A stretch of DNA of 28,546 nucleotides from a virus: positions 1 through 28,546 of the IMG/VR virus record IMGVR_UViG_3300046010_009191; one strand, written 5' to 3'. Numbering within the stretch: position 1 is the stretch's first letter; every line of letters starts with the position of its first letter. A program made the translations under genes and the position numbers. Below the pieces are notes generated by a model. That model saw nothing but the letters and a program-made list of their open reading frames with translations. It was not told the DNA's origin and made no database searches. Shown piece after piece: positions 21,618 through 28,503 of this stretch.

Positions 21618-24101
21618 ATGATAATAGAAAATGCTATTCAAGAAATCAACAGCAGATATGCTGAAAAAATTACCGCATTAACACTGGATGGTAAAATCCA
21701 CCGATCAGGGGATAAAGACCATGTTTGGTACGTTGGGCACACATGGGAATACAAGGGCAATTCATATTCCCAGATCAATTACGGCTCTTGGAGACAAGGC
21801 GACCAGCACACCATAAATTCATGGGATACCAGCCTCAATAAAGACCGTAATTTCATCAAGAACTATAAAAAGCACGTCCAGGAGTCCAATGCCAAATTGG
21901 AAATGGAAAAGCAGCGCAAGCATAAAGAGTGCCGCGAGAAGTGGAAGCCCATTTTTGCCCGTGCCACCGCCGGAAAGCTTCATCCTTACCTGGATTATAA
22001 AGGCGTAACAGATAGCTATATCTCAAGAGTTGACCAGAATGAAGTCCTACTCATACCCGTTTATAACTCAAGTGGGTTCGTTGGAGTCCAGCGCATATTC
22101 AAAAATGAATTAACCGGAAAGTTTGAAAAGCGTTTTTCAAGTGGAATTGAGATTGAATACGGTTTTTGCCCACTGACTAAGGTTGATTCAGAAGTCATTT
22201 ATGTTTCAGAAGGCTTTGCCACCGCCGCCAGTATCCAGATGGCATTTCCGGCAAATCAATCCGTTTGCGTTTTTAACGCCGGAAACATACCCAAGGCGAT
22301 TAAAGAACTAAGAAAGATCAAGCCGGATTGCCGGATCGTCATTTGCGCCGACCGCGACAAAAACGGCGTGGGGGAAAAATATGCCCGTCAGGCACAAAAG
22401 CAAAACGCCAACATAGTTATCAGGGTTCCTCAATTCGGCATAAAGAACGATGCCTGGAGTGACTTCAATGACCTTCACCAATTCGAGGGAATTGATAAAC
22501 TCCGTGAACAATTGGCAATTGATCGCCTAGACTTCACTGAGCTTCATTGCCTCGGATACATGGAATCAGAGTATTATTACTCTTCATCGGATAATAACCA
22601 AATTATCAGAATATCAGCATCCGGTCACAGTAACGTACTAAATATGCTCCAGCTAATTCCCGTTGAATGGTGGAAAAAAACCTACGGCATAAAAGATGAG
22701 GAGAGTGATAACGTCATAGTTCCCTGGAAAGAAGTGGCCAGCAAATTGATGGATCAGTGCCGTCAGGCCGGATTATTCAATCCTGAGAAAGTTCGTGGAA
22801 TCGGCGTTTGGGAAGATGGCTCACACTTCATCGTAAACAATGGCCAGGAAATACTGCCAAAGGTTAATCCAATCTCTCAGTACCATTACCAAAAATTGGT
22901 CAAATCAGAACACGCTCTTTCAAGAGAATTAGATCAAGATGAGCTGGATTACCTATTAACCGGATTCATGAATATCCATTACAAAAACCCAAAGGATTAC
23001 CTTTATCTTTCGGCGTGGATCATCCAAGCACAAATCTTCTCAGTATTACCTTGGCGTTTTCACCTATGGCTCACAGGACAGCGAGGAAACGGAAAGTCTG
23101 AAATCGTTAAGTGGTGCAGCCAATTGGTTCCAAACTCCCTTCTAACCATGAACGCGACCGCCGCAGGGATTCGCCAGGAACTAAAGAACAATGCTCGCGC
23201 AATTTGTTTTGATGAGTCTGAGCCGGATTCTGGCCGTATTGATGGAATCATGGAACTCGCACGACAAATGAGCACAAACAGTGAAGCCAAAGTCCTAAGA
23301 GGATCAGCTCACGGTGATGCAATCCGAACCAACACCCAATGCCTATTCCTCATGGGATCAATCCAGACCGTGAATTTTAACTCAGCAGACGCTTCCAGAT
23401 TCTTCGTGGTGGAAATCACACCACCAAAGAATCAGACCGCAGAGCAGTTTGATGAACTCTCCACCGTTTTCAGCCTAATCTCAAAAGATAAGGCAAACCT
23501 ATTCACCACAGCTTTTAATGCTATCCCAAGCATCCTATCCAGCATCAATATTTGCAAAAGGCATTTCCGCGACCATTACCGGATGGAATCACGCCTCGCA
23601 GATCAGCTATCCGCAGCCGTGGCTTGCTTTTGGGTATATTCATCCAGAAAGCCGATCACAACAGCAGAATTGGATAGCGTTGTAGAAACCTATGGATTGA
23701 TCCAATCCGATTACATGGAATCAAACCAATCCCAGGACTCAGAATCTTGTTACCACGACATAATGAACTGTAACCCTGATATTCGTGAGAATAAGACACT
23801 CGCCAGGATCATTGAACAGGTTATGGTCAATCAATCCAAACCGGAATATGGGGATGGTAATTCATGCCAATTTACCGCCCTATTATCTTCACTAGGAATC
23901 AGGGTAATTGATAGCAAACGCCTATTCCTGGCATCCAATAGCTCCAAGCTCAAAAAGATCGTTCCCAAGTGGAGCGACTACGCCAGAATCCTAACCAGGG
24001 ATAAGGAATATTGCATTGAGCCGAGAAAGAATATGAAGATAAAAGGCTATAACGCCGGATCGGCGACCAAGGGAATAATTATCAAAATGCCGGAGGTTTA
24101 A
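21618..24101 (+). CDS. Toprim primase fused to AAA/SF3-like helicase
   Basis: An 827-residue protein with GGAG six bases before ATG. Residues about 100-300 hold a Toprim domain: E198 in VSEGFATAAS and D245-R-D247 in ICADRDKNG are the catalytic acidic residues. A linker leads to an ATPase domain: Walker A G487-QRGNGKS (K493, S494) and Walker B AICFDES (D532, E533). Sensor-like regions follow (CLFLMGSIQTVNF). The fusion makes primers and unwinds DNA, as in P4-alpha-like or DUF927-type phage proteins. No N-terminal zinc finger is visible. This is the main replication protein in the window. Confidence 0.88.
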   Translation: MIIENAIQEINSRYAEKITALTLDGKIHRSGDKDHVWYVGHTWEYKGNSYSQINYGSWRQGDQHTINSWDTSLNKDRNFIKNYKKHVQESNAKLEMEKQRKHKECREKWKPIFARATAGKLHPYLDYKGVTDSYISRVDQNEVLLIPVYNSSGFVGVQRIFKNELTGKFEKRFSSGIEIEYGFCPLTKVDSEVIYVSEGFATAASIQMAFPANQSVCVFNAGNIPKAIKELRKIKPDCRIVICADRDKNGVGEKYARQAQKQNANIVIRVPQFGIKNDAWSDFNDLHQFEGIDKLREQLAIDRLDFTELHCLGYMESEYYYSSSDNNQIIRISASGHSNVLNMLQLIPVEWWKKTYGIKDEESDNVIVPWKEVASKLMDQCRQAGLFNPEKVRGIGVWEDGSHFIVNNGQEILPKVNPISQYHYQKLVKSEHALSRELDQDELDYLLTGFMNIHYKNPKDYLYLSAWIIQAQIFSVLPWRFHLWLTGQRGNGKSEIVKWCSQLVPNSLLTMNATAAGIRQELKNNARAICFDESEPDSGRIDGIMELARQMSTNSEAKVLRGSAHGDAIRTNTQCLFLMGSIQTVNFNSADASRFFVVEITPPKNQTAEQFDELSTVFSLISKDKANLFTTAFNAIPSILSSINICKRHFRDHYRMESRLADQLSAAVACFWVYSSRKPITTAELDSVVETYGLIQSDYMESNQSQDSESCYHDIMNCNPDIRENKTLARIIEQVMVNQSKPEYGDGNSCQFTALLSSLGIRVIDSKRLFLASNSSKLKKIVPKWSDYARILTRDKEYCIEPRKNMKIKGYNAGSATKGIIIKMPEV

Positions 24102-24102
24102 A

Positions 24103-24309
24103 ATGATTACCAATCCAATTGTTTACTCAAAATTGTGCAAACTGGCAGACGATGAAAATGTCTCAGTTTCATATATTATTAACAAACTTGTGTTTGATGA
24201 ACTCAAAAGAAAAGGGCTTATTGATGATGATTTTGAGCCAAAAAAGAAACCCAAAACGGGTAAAAAAAGTCATTACTCAATAGCAAAAGAACATTGGAAA
24301 AGGGCTTAA
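24103..24309 (+). CDS. Small basic protein, possibly ribbon-helix-helix
   Basis: A 68-residue protein starting one base after the primase-helicase stop, with CGGAGG before the ATG. Residues 6-37 (VYSKLCKLADDENVSVSYIINKL...) fit the two helices of a ribbon-helix-helix fold, although a clear N-terminal strand is missing. The C-terminal half is very basic (PKKKPKTGKKSH), suggesting nucleic acid binding. It ends inside the stem of a terminator, closing the operon. DNA binding near the repeat region would make sense but is inferred. Confidence 0.62.
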   Translation: MITNPIVYSKLCKLADDENVSVSYIINKLVFDELKRKGLIDDDFEPKKKPKTGKKSHYSIAKEHWKRA

Positions 24310-24323
24310 AAAGCCCTTTTTTT
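24298..24323 (+). terminator. Rho-independent terminator closing the replication operon
   Basis: AAAAGGGCTT (24298-24307), loop AAA, AAGCCCTTTT (24311-24320), then further T to 24323. The stem overlaps the stop codon of the gene at 24103. Its partly symmetric A/T ends could let it work in both directions. Confidence 0.9.
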
Positions 24324-24338
24324 ATGCCATAATTAGTC

Positions 24339-24545
24339 ATGGACGATAAACTTTTACCATTTAGACCAAAAGAATTAACGCCGGAAGAAATGCTGGAAAA
24401 GCTCGCCGGATCAACAAAATTCGTCATTGCCTTCTACGACTCGCCAGAATCCCTCAACACTTTTATTGGTGACGACCTGACCCACATGGAGCTGGTTTAC
24501 ATCATCGACACCCTCAGAAAACGGTCAGACGACCTTTTTGAGTGA
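24339..24545 (+). CDS. Small acidic protein before the repeat region, unknown
   Basis: A 68-residue protein starting 15 bases after the terminator T-tract. There is no ribosome site before the ATG. A CATAAT hexamer at 24328-24333 would place a transcript start at or near the A of the ATG, so a leaderless message is possible. The product (LTPEEMLEKLAGSTKFVIAF, then ESLNTFIGDDLTHMELVYII) is helix-strand-helix in pattern and acidic. It has no known family. It is the last plus-strand gene before the repeat region. Confidence 0.6.
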   Translation: MDDKLLPFRPKELTPEEMLEKLAGSTKFVIAFYDSPESLNTFIGDDLTHMELVYIIDTLRKRSDDLFE

Positions 24546-24649
24546 GTTTGGTTACCAGTTACCAAGCCAAGTTACCAGTTGGTAATCGTCCATCTATTTG
24601 AGATCATTGACTTTTTCGGAAAAGTTACCAGGTTACCAGAAAAACAGGG

Positions 24650-24755
24650 TACACCCCCCCTACCCCCTTATATTTTGATTCTCCTCCTCCTCCTCCTCGC
24701 CTGGGGTCTTATTATTATTATCTGGTAACTTGGTAACTAATAATACTAATAAGAA
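24650..24755. repeat. Central simple-sequence tracts (C-runs, CTC x6, TTA/TAA)
   Basis: Between the two halves of the repeat array are C7 and C5 runs separated by TA (24654-24667), six CTC triplets (24681-24698), four TTA triplets (24709-24720) and a TAATAATACTAATAA-type AT-rich stretch (24738-24752). The minus strand is therefore G-run and GGA-repeat rich here, which could form a quadruplex, while the TTA/TAA part would melt easily. This pattern suits an unwinding element. Confidence 0.75.
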
Positions 24756-24775
24756 CAAAATCAATGACATAGCGC

Positions 24776-24805
24776 GGTTACCAGGTGGTAACTAGCCTGG
24801 TAACC
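24776..24805. repeat. Perfect 10-bp inverted repeat (hairpin) in the repeat region
   Basis: GGTTACCAGG (24776-24785) and CCTGGTAACC (24796-24805) are perfect complements with a 10-base loop that itself contains GGTAAC. There is no T-tract after it, so it is not a simple terminator. AGGTAACC at 24806-24813 can pair with the same left arm, allowing two alternative structures. It may be a protein-binding or nicking structure in an origin or cos site. Confidence 0.8.
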
Positions 24806-24814
24806 AGGTAACCG

Positions 24815-24985
24815 CTAATCTTCGCTTGCTGGTTCGTATATTACCTCAGTTTCAACCTGATTATCAGGCTCACCAAGTTCCCATGAAAGATGCTGGGGCT
24901 CAGGATCGTCGTCCTGCACAATTGGCAGCTCATCCTGGTAGAACAAGAACTGAGCCAAGACCAAAGCTAAGATTGTTTGCCTCAT
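24815..24985 (-). CDS. Possible small exported or membrane-anchored acidic protein
   Basis: A minus-strand ORF of 56 residues, taking the ATG complementary to 24983-24985. The N-terminus MRQTILALVLAQFLFYQ is signal-like or a short anchor; the rest is strongly acidic (DELPIVQDDDPEPQ, then VETEVIYEPASED). There is no ribosome site, but CATAAT lies six bases before the ATG on the minus strand, the same hexamer and spacing pattern as for the plus-strand gene at 24339. An upstream in-frame start gives a longer N-terminus of less natural composition. It may be spurious. Confidence 0.33.
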   Translation of the reverse strand: MRQTILALVLAQFLFYQDELPIVQDDDPEPQHLSWELGEPDNQVETEVIYEPASED

Positions 24986-25070
24986 GGTTCTATTATGCCC
25001 TAAAATTGATTTTATGGTCGGGGTGCTACGGATGGTATTCTGGCCATACAAAATATGTTAGGATGGATAT

Positions 25071-25631
25071 ATGAACCCACTAGACGGCTTAAACGCCCGA
25101 CAAATTCAATTCTGCGAGCACTACATCATGAACGGTGGTAATGGTACGCGCGCCGTACTAGATGCAGGGTACAAAATGTCTGAAAAGGCTGCTGGAGTTC
25201 ATGCTATTGCGCTCCTAGCAAAACCTAGGATAGCTGCGTATATCCAGTCCCACCTCGATAAACAAAAGCAACGAGTCAACGAACTACACAAATTCGATTT
25301 AAACAAAGCGACTGATTTGCTGGTTAAAATCGCTTTTGACGGCATGGAGGAATTAGTCCAGGTAAGCGAAGGGGGGCACCTTGAAATCAAGCCTGACGCA
25401 AATCTTGGGCTCCTGGATGGCGTTTCCTACTCGCGCTCAGAATCACATGGCAAAGATGGCTACTCCAAATCAAAATCATTTAGCTTCAAGCGGTCTGACC
25501 GACTTAAAGCGTTAGATATGCTAATTAAATTATCCGGTGGATACGATGAATCTGAAAATGGAGCTGGTGGAGAGTCTAAGAAACTTGCCCCAGGAAGAGT
25601 TCTCGCGGCTCTTGCAAAACTTACAAAATGA
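25071..25631 (+). CDS. Terminase small subunit
   Basis: A 186-residue protein. The N-terminal segment LNARQIQFCEHYIMNGGNGTRAVLDAGY (residues 6-33, shown in part) is the Terminase_2 helix-turn-helix pattern: L...Q..F...Y...GN...A...AGY. KPRIAAYIQ follows near residue 58, also typical. It binds the packaging site and delivers DNA to the large subunit. AGGATGG precedes the ATG. The packaging site is often close to this gene, and the repeat region lies directly upstream. Its C-terminal 28 codons overlap the large subunit gene in another frame. Confidence 0.92.
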   Translation: MNPLDGLNARQIQFCEHYIMNGGNGTRAVLDAGYKMSEKAAGVHAIALLAKPRIAAYIQSHLDKQKQRVNELHKFDLNKATDLLVKIAFDGMEELVQVSEGGHLEIKPDANLGLLDGVSYSRSESHGKDGYSKSKSFSFKRSDRLKALDMLIKLSGGYDESENGAGGESKKLAPGRVLAALAKLTK

Positions 25632-27180
25632 CTATGATGCTTTTATGGAAGCACTTATTCATCGGTGTGCTACGGATATTCAGCTATTCGCTATCACTTT
25701 TTTTCCGCATTATTGCCGACACGCTTTCAATCGCTTTCATCGAGATACGTTTGCTCAGTACAAATTTGGCGAGAGAGCTATTCGTCGGGCTTCAGCCGCA
25801 CCTCGCGGATACGCCAAGAGTACGAATAAAGTTCTTATTAAGCCGATCCATGACGTTTGCTACCGATTGGAGAAGTTCATTGTCATCATATCTAACACCG
25901 ACGCTCAGGCAGTACAAAAAGTCAAAGACATACAATCCGAGTTCATTGGCAATGATGATCTTATTTCTGCTTTCGGTAACTTTATACCAAGCAGAAAAAT
26001 TGGTTCGACAGATTTTGTTGCTCACAATGCAGATCATCCATGCCGTATTCTTGCGCTTGGCTCTGGTACGGAAATGCGAGGAATCCGGTTTGGTGACGTT
26101 CGACCAACGAAAATCATTCTGGATGATATTGAACACTCTGAAGAAGTTGAAAGTGAAATGCTCAGAGAAAAGCAGCTCAATTGGTACAATGATGTTATTT
26201 CCAAAATCGGTGATGAACAAACAAACATTGAGCTGGTTGGCACTGTTCTTCACCGCGAATCATTGCTGGTAAAGCTAATCAACAATCCCAGGTATCAATC
26301 CGCAGAATATCGAGCAATCGAATCATGGTCACAACGAAAAGACCTATGGGACAAATGGAAAGGCATTTATTGTAACCTGGATGATGGTGACAGGATCATA
26401 AATGCCAAAGCATATTTCATGCAAAATGAAGCTGAAATGCTAAAAGGCACAGAAGTTTTATGGCCAGAAAAAGAGCCTTATTATGCTCTCCAGGAAGAAA
26501 TCATCGAAACTGGTATCCGGTCATTTATGAAGGAAAAACAAAACTCTCCAATGAGTGATGAGGAAAAGGTTTTCGCCCCTGAAAATATTTGGTGGTATCA
26601 AGAGCAAGAAAAGGGATTGTTCATTGAAAAAACTAACACGCTTATCCCTTGGAATATGCTCACGGCATACGGGACGATTGACCCTTCTACTGGCCAGCGA
26701 AAAGTCACATCAAATAAGAAGCCTGACTTCACATCAATCTTATCGGGTTATGCAGATCAGAGGAATCGGCTATTTGTTCATGAAGCTTATCTTAAGCGGG
26801 TTGCGCCTAGTGTTTTCATCAGGGAAATATTCGACTTACACGCTCGGCTTAATTACTTTAAGTTTGGGGTGGAAACAAACTTATTCCGCGAATTACTACT
26901 GGATAACATTCTCAAAGAAAGAAAAAGAATTGAGCAAGAGCTTAAGAAAATGATCCAGATTAAGTTTTATGAAATCTATCTGACTGAGAACAAGGAAAAA
27001 CGGATATACTCAATTGAGCCCAAAGTGGCACATGGACTAATCCTGTTCAACAGAAACTTATCCCAGGAGTTCATGAACCAGCTTTATGACTTTCCAAAGG
27101 GTACGCATGATGACGGGCCAGATTCCCTTGAAATGCTATGGGGATTGGTCAACAATAAGTACAAGGTGGGAGCATTATGA
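25546..27180 (+). CDS. Terminase large subunit
   Basis: About 544 residues from the ATG at 25546; GTG at 25537 and ATG at 25558 are alternatives. The ATPase has a variant Walker A, APRGYAKST (K91 by this start), and Walker B ILDDIE with D193-D194. The nuclease domain shows YGTIDPS near residue 377, and a final HDDGPDSLE segment supplies the typical acidic pair. It pumps and cuts phage DNA. The N-terminal LRNLPQEEFSRLL pattern is common in this family, so translation truly begins within the small-subunit gene, giving an overlap of about 86 bases in different frames. GGTGG lies about six bases before the ATG. Confidence 0.93.
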   Translation: MNLKMELVESLRNLPQEEFSRLLQNLQNDYDAFMEALIHRCATDIQLFAITFFPHYCRHAFNRFHRDTFAQYKFGERAIRRASAAPRGYAKSTNKVLIKPIHDVCYRLEKFIVIISNTDAQAVQKVKDIQSEFIGNDDLISAFGNFIPSRKIGSTDFVAHNADHPCRILALGSGTEMRGIRFGDVRPTKIILDDIEHSEEVESEMLREKQLNWYNDVISKIGDEQTNIELVGTVLHRESLLVKLINNPRYQSAEYRAIESWSQRKDLWDKWKGIYCNLDDGDRIINAKAYFMQNEAEMLKGTEVLWPEKEPYYALQEEIIETGIRSFMKEKQNSPMSDEEKVFAPENIWWYQEQEKGLFIEKTNTLIPWNMLTAYGTIDPSTGQRKVTSNKKPDFTSILSGYADQRNRLFVHEAYLKRVAPSVFIREIFDLHARLNYFKFGVETNLFRELLLDNILKERKRIEQELKKMIQIKFYEIYLTENKEKRIYSIEPKVAHGLILFNRNLSQEFMNQLYDFPKGTHDDGPDSLEMLWGLVNNKYKVGAL

Positions 27181-27398
27181 GCACTGAATTACAGAAATCA
27201 AAGAATATAAAGTTTTGCGCATATCTCAGGCTTATGGGAATCTCCCCGATTGAGGTAATTAAGTTCGAGCGCGGAAAAGCTGAATATGCCTACAAGATGA
27301 GTTCAGGTGATTGGCACAAATACCAAGTTCAATTCAATCAATCTAAATTCCTAGAATATGCACAGCATCTTGAAGGGATTAAGGACTTGGCGTTTTAA
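27177..27398 (+). CDS. Small protein after terminase, unknown (DUF5659-like?)
   Basis: A 73-residue protein starting at an ATGA overlap with the terminase stop. The pattern FCAYLRLMGISPIEV, then GKAEYAYKMSSGDW and a C-terminal helix, suggests a small alpha-beta fold. It loosely recalls DUF5659 proteins, which have L...G......V......+..F.F, but I would not rely on it. Tight coupling to the terminase suggests late expression. No catalytic motif is visible. Confidence 0.65.
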   Translation: MSTELQKSKNIKFCAYLRLMGISPIEVIKFERGKAEYAYKMSSGDWHKYQVQFNQSKFLEYAQHLEGIKDLAF

Positions 27399-27409
27399 AA
27401 AGGAGATTT

Positions 27410-27574
27410 ATGTTTGGATTAATTAAAAGCATTGGTGGATTAGTTTCTGATGTGACTGAGATTGCAACAGCTCCACTAGAGGTTGCCGTTGATCTTACAA
27501 GAGCAGCCACTAAGCCGATTGCCGATACTGCAAAAGAAATTGCTCAAGAAATTAAAGAAATTACCGAGGACTAA
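27410..27574 (+). CDS. 54-residue helical protein, unknown
   Basis: A 54-codon ORF with an excellent ribosome site (AAAAGGAG, five bases before ATG) and a TAATG overlap with the next gene. The product begins MFGLIKSIGGLVSDVTEIAT, a mildly hydrophobic amphipathic segment, and continues as an Ala/Thr/Glu-rich helix ending EIAQEIKEITED. Small proteins with MFG..KS.G..V..V..I.TAPL patterns occur near phage head genes. It has no true membrane span. It may be a small virion or assembly component. Confidence 0.72.
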   Translation: MFGLIKSIGGLVSDVTEIATAPLEVAVDLTRAATKPIADTAKEIAQEIKEITED

Positions 27575-28503
27575 TGAGCGTAAAACTCTCCAGGTACGTT
27601 TTCAGAAAGATTGGAGGCAAAATTGTTCCTATCCGGAAAGGATTGGAAGTTGCTACCAAGTCTCAAAGTAAGCTGGCAGAAATGATCCTTAATGATCCAG
27701 ATGGAAAGAAAAACGCAAAAAAAGTTGTTAGCTTCTTTGAAAAAAGAAATAAAAACCCAAAAGAATGGCTATTTAAAATTGGTGAAGGCGTTGACTCAAG
27801 AGCCTTTATGCGTATGCCAGCCCAGGATTTTGTTATCAAGGTTCCAAAGGGCACAAAAGGAACTGAGGCAAGCAAGGCGTTAATGAAACGCTACCCAGAG
27901 GTAAAGGACAAGCTCGCAGTTGCCAAGGCGATTGCTGACAATGCCCCTAATTACGGCATACCAATGACCGAGACTAATATTATCCGGCTATCTAAATCCA
28001 AGCGTGGTTTGCTTCAGAAATACATTACAAATAAAAGGGACGAGCCTTCAGGGTGGATAATCAGAGAAGGTGAAAAGGTATTTAAAAATGAGGGCCTTAA
28101 TCTTGATATTCATAACGGTAATATAATAGATGGCACTGTCATTGATACTGGTGCAGCTCTTAATAAGACCAGAGTAACAAAGCTAACAGACGCAGGAAAA
28201 GAAATCCTTGGCGTTGAAGGCTATTGGAACACAAAGGTTAAGGACTTGGTGGGCAAGTCAACAGTCATGAGTGAAAAGGCAGTCATTGAGGGCCAGAGCC
28301 CAAAAGCCCTGAGAAAGATCAACCAACTATTAAAGTCTGGTTACAAATTCAAACAAACAGGCAAAAATCAATATAAGCTTTATCCCCATAAGCTTCCTGA
28401 AAAAACAGCAAGCTCAATAGACCAGCGCATAAATGATCGCGCTAAGGGTATTCGCTTTATCAGGAAAAATGGTAAGATAATTCCAATAAGGACTAAAGAA
28501 TGA
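27574..28503 (+). CDS. Kinase-like protein with terminal GKIxPIR motifs
   Basis: A 309-residue protein. A possible kinase fold is marked by a Gly-loop-like GEGVDSRAF (residues 70-78), a strand lysine in FVIKVPKG (K89), a catalytic-loop-like LDIHNGNI (D178, N183) and a DFG-like VIDTGAA (D191). The D-x4-N then D layout resembles APH/ABC1/Rio-type kinases. The N-terminus (FRKIGGKIVPIRKG, from about residue 10) and the C-terminus (FIRKNGKIIPIRT) carry the same short motif. Its place beside terminase suggests a virion, injected or assembly role. It overlaps the preceding stop by one base. The kinase assignment is inferred from motifs. Confidence 0.62.
   Translation: MSVKLSRYVFRKIGGKIVPIRKGLEVATKSQSKLAEMILNDPDGKKNAKKVVSFFEKRNKNPKEWLFKIGEGVDSRAFMRMPAQDFVIKVPKGTKGTEASKALMKRYPEVKDKLAVAKAIADNAPNYGIPMTETNIIRLSKSKRGLLQKYITNKRDEPSGWIIREGEKVFKNEGLNLDIHNGNIIDGTVIDTGAALNKTRVTKLTDAGKEILGVEGYWNTKVKDLVGKSTVMSEKAVIEGQSPKALRKINQLLKSGYKFKQTGKNQYKLYPHKLPEKTASSIDQRINDRAKGIRFIRKNGKIIPIRTKE

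Larger units (their letters stand above)
24551..24813. repeat. GTTACC iteron-like repeats in two opposed halves
   Basis: GTTACC occurs at 24551, 24558, 24571, 24624, 24632 and 24777; its complement GGTAAC at 24724, 24732, 24787, 24799 and 24807. A degenerate GGTAAT is at 24581. Four are tight tandem pairs with 7-8 base period: GTTACCA x2 (24551-24564), GTTACCAG x2 (24624-24639), CTGGTAAC/TTGGTAAC (24722-24737) and CTGGTAAC/CAGGTAAC (24797-24812). Forward copies lie mainly on the left and reverse copies on the right, flanking C-rich and AT-rich DNA. Such arrays are typical protein-binding sites. Confidence 0.88.
24546..25070. other. Gene-poor region with dense repeats: candidate origin or packaging site
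   Basis: This 525-base stretch has no good plus-strand gene. It holds eleven GTTACC/GGTAAC repeats (24551-24812), C-rich, CTC and AT-rich tracts (24650-24755), one perfect hairpin, and a weak minus-strand ORF (24815-24985). It lies between the replication operon and the terminase small subunit, which fits both a replication origin (iterons plus an AT-rich unwinding region) and a pac/cos site. The function is inferred. Confidence 0.7.

Noticed and set aside
24681-24720. CTC/TTA repeats as a CRISPR-like or tandem gene repeat
   Set aside because: Triplet simple-sequence tracts without spacers; better explained as part of the origin-like region.
24826-25074. Plus-strand ORF of 82 codons in the gene-poor region
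   Set aside because: It is rich in Arg, Pro and Gln with no plausible domain, lacks a ribosome site, and is opposite a slightly more natural minus-strand ORF.
25628-26272. Plus-strand ORF of 214 codons within the terminase large-subunit gene
   Set aside because: It is a frame shadow of a strongly supported terminase gene and its composition (very hydrophobic, Leu/Ser/Arg-rich) is not protein-like.
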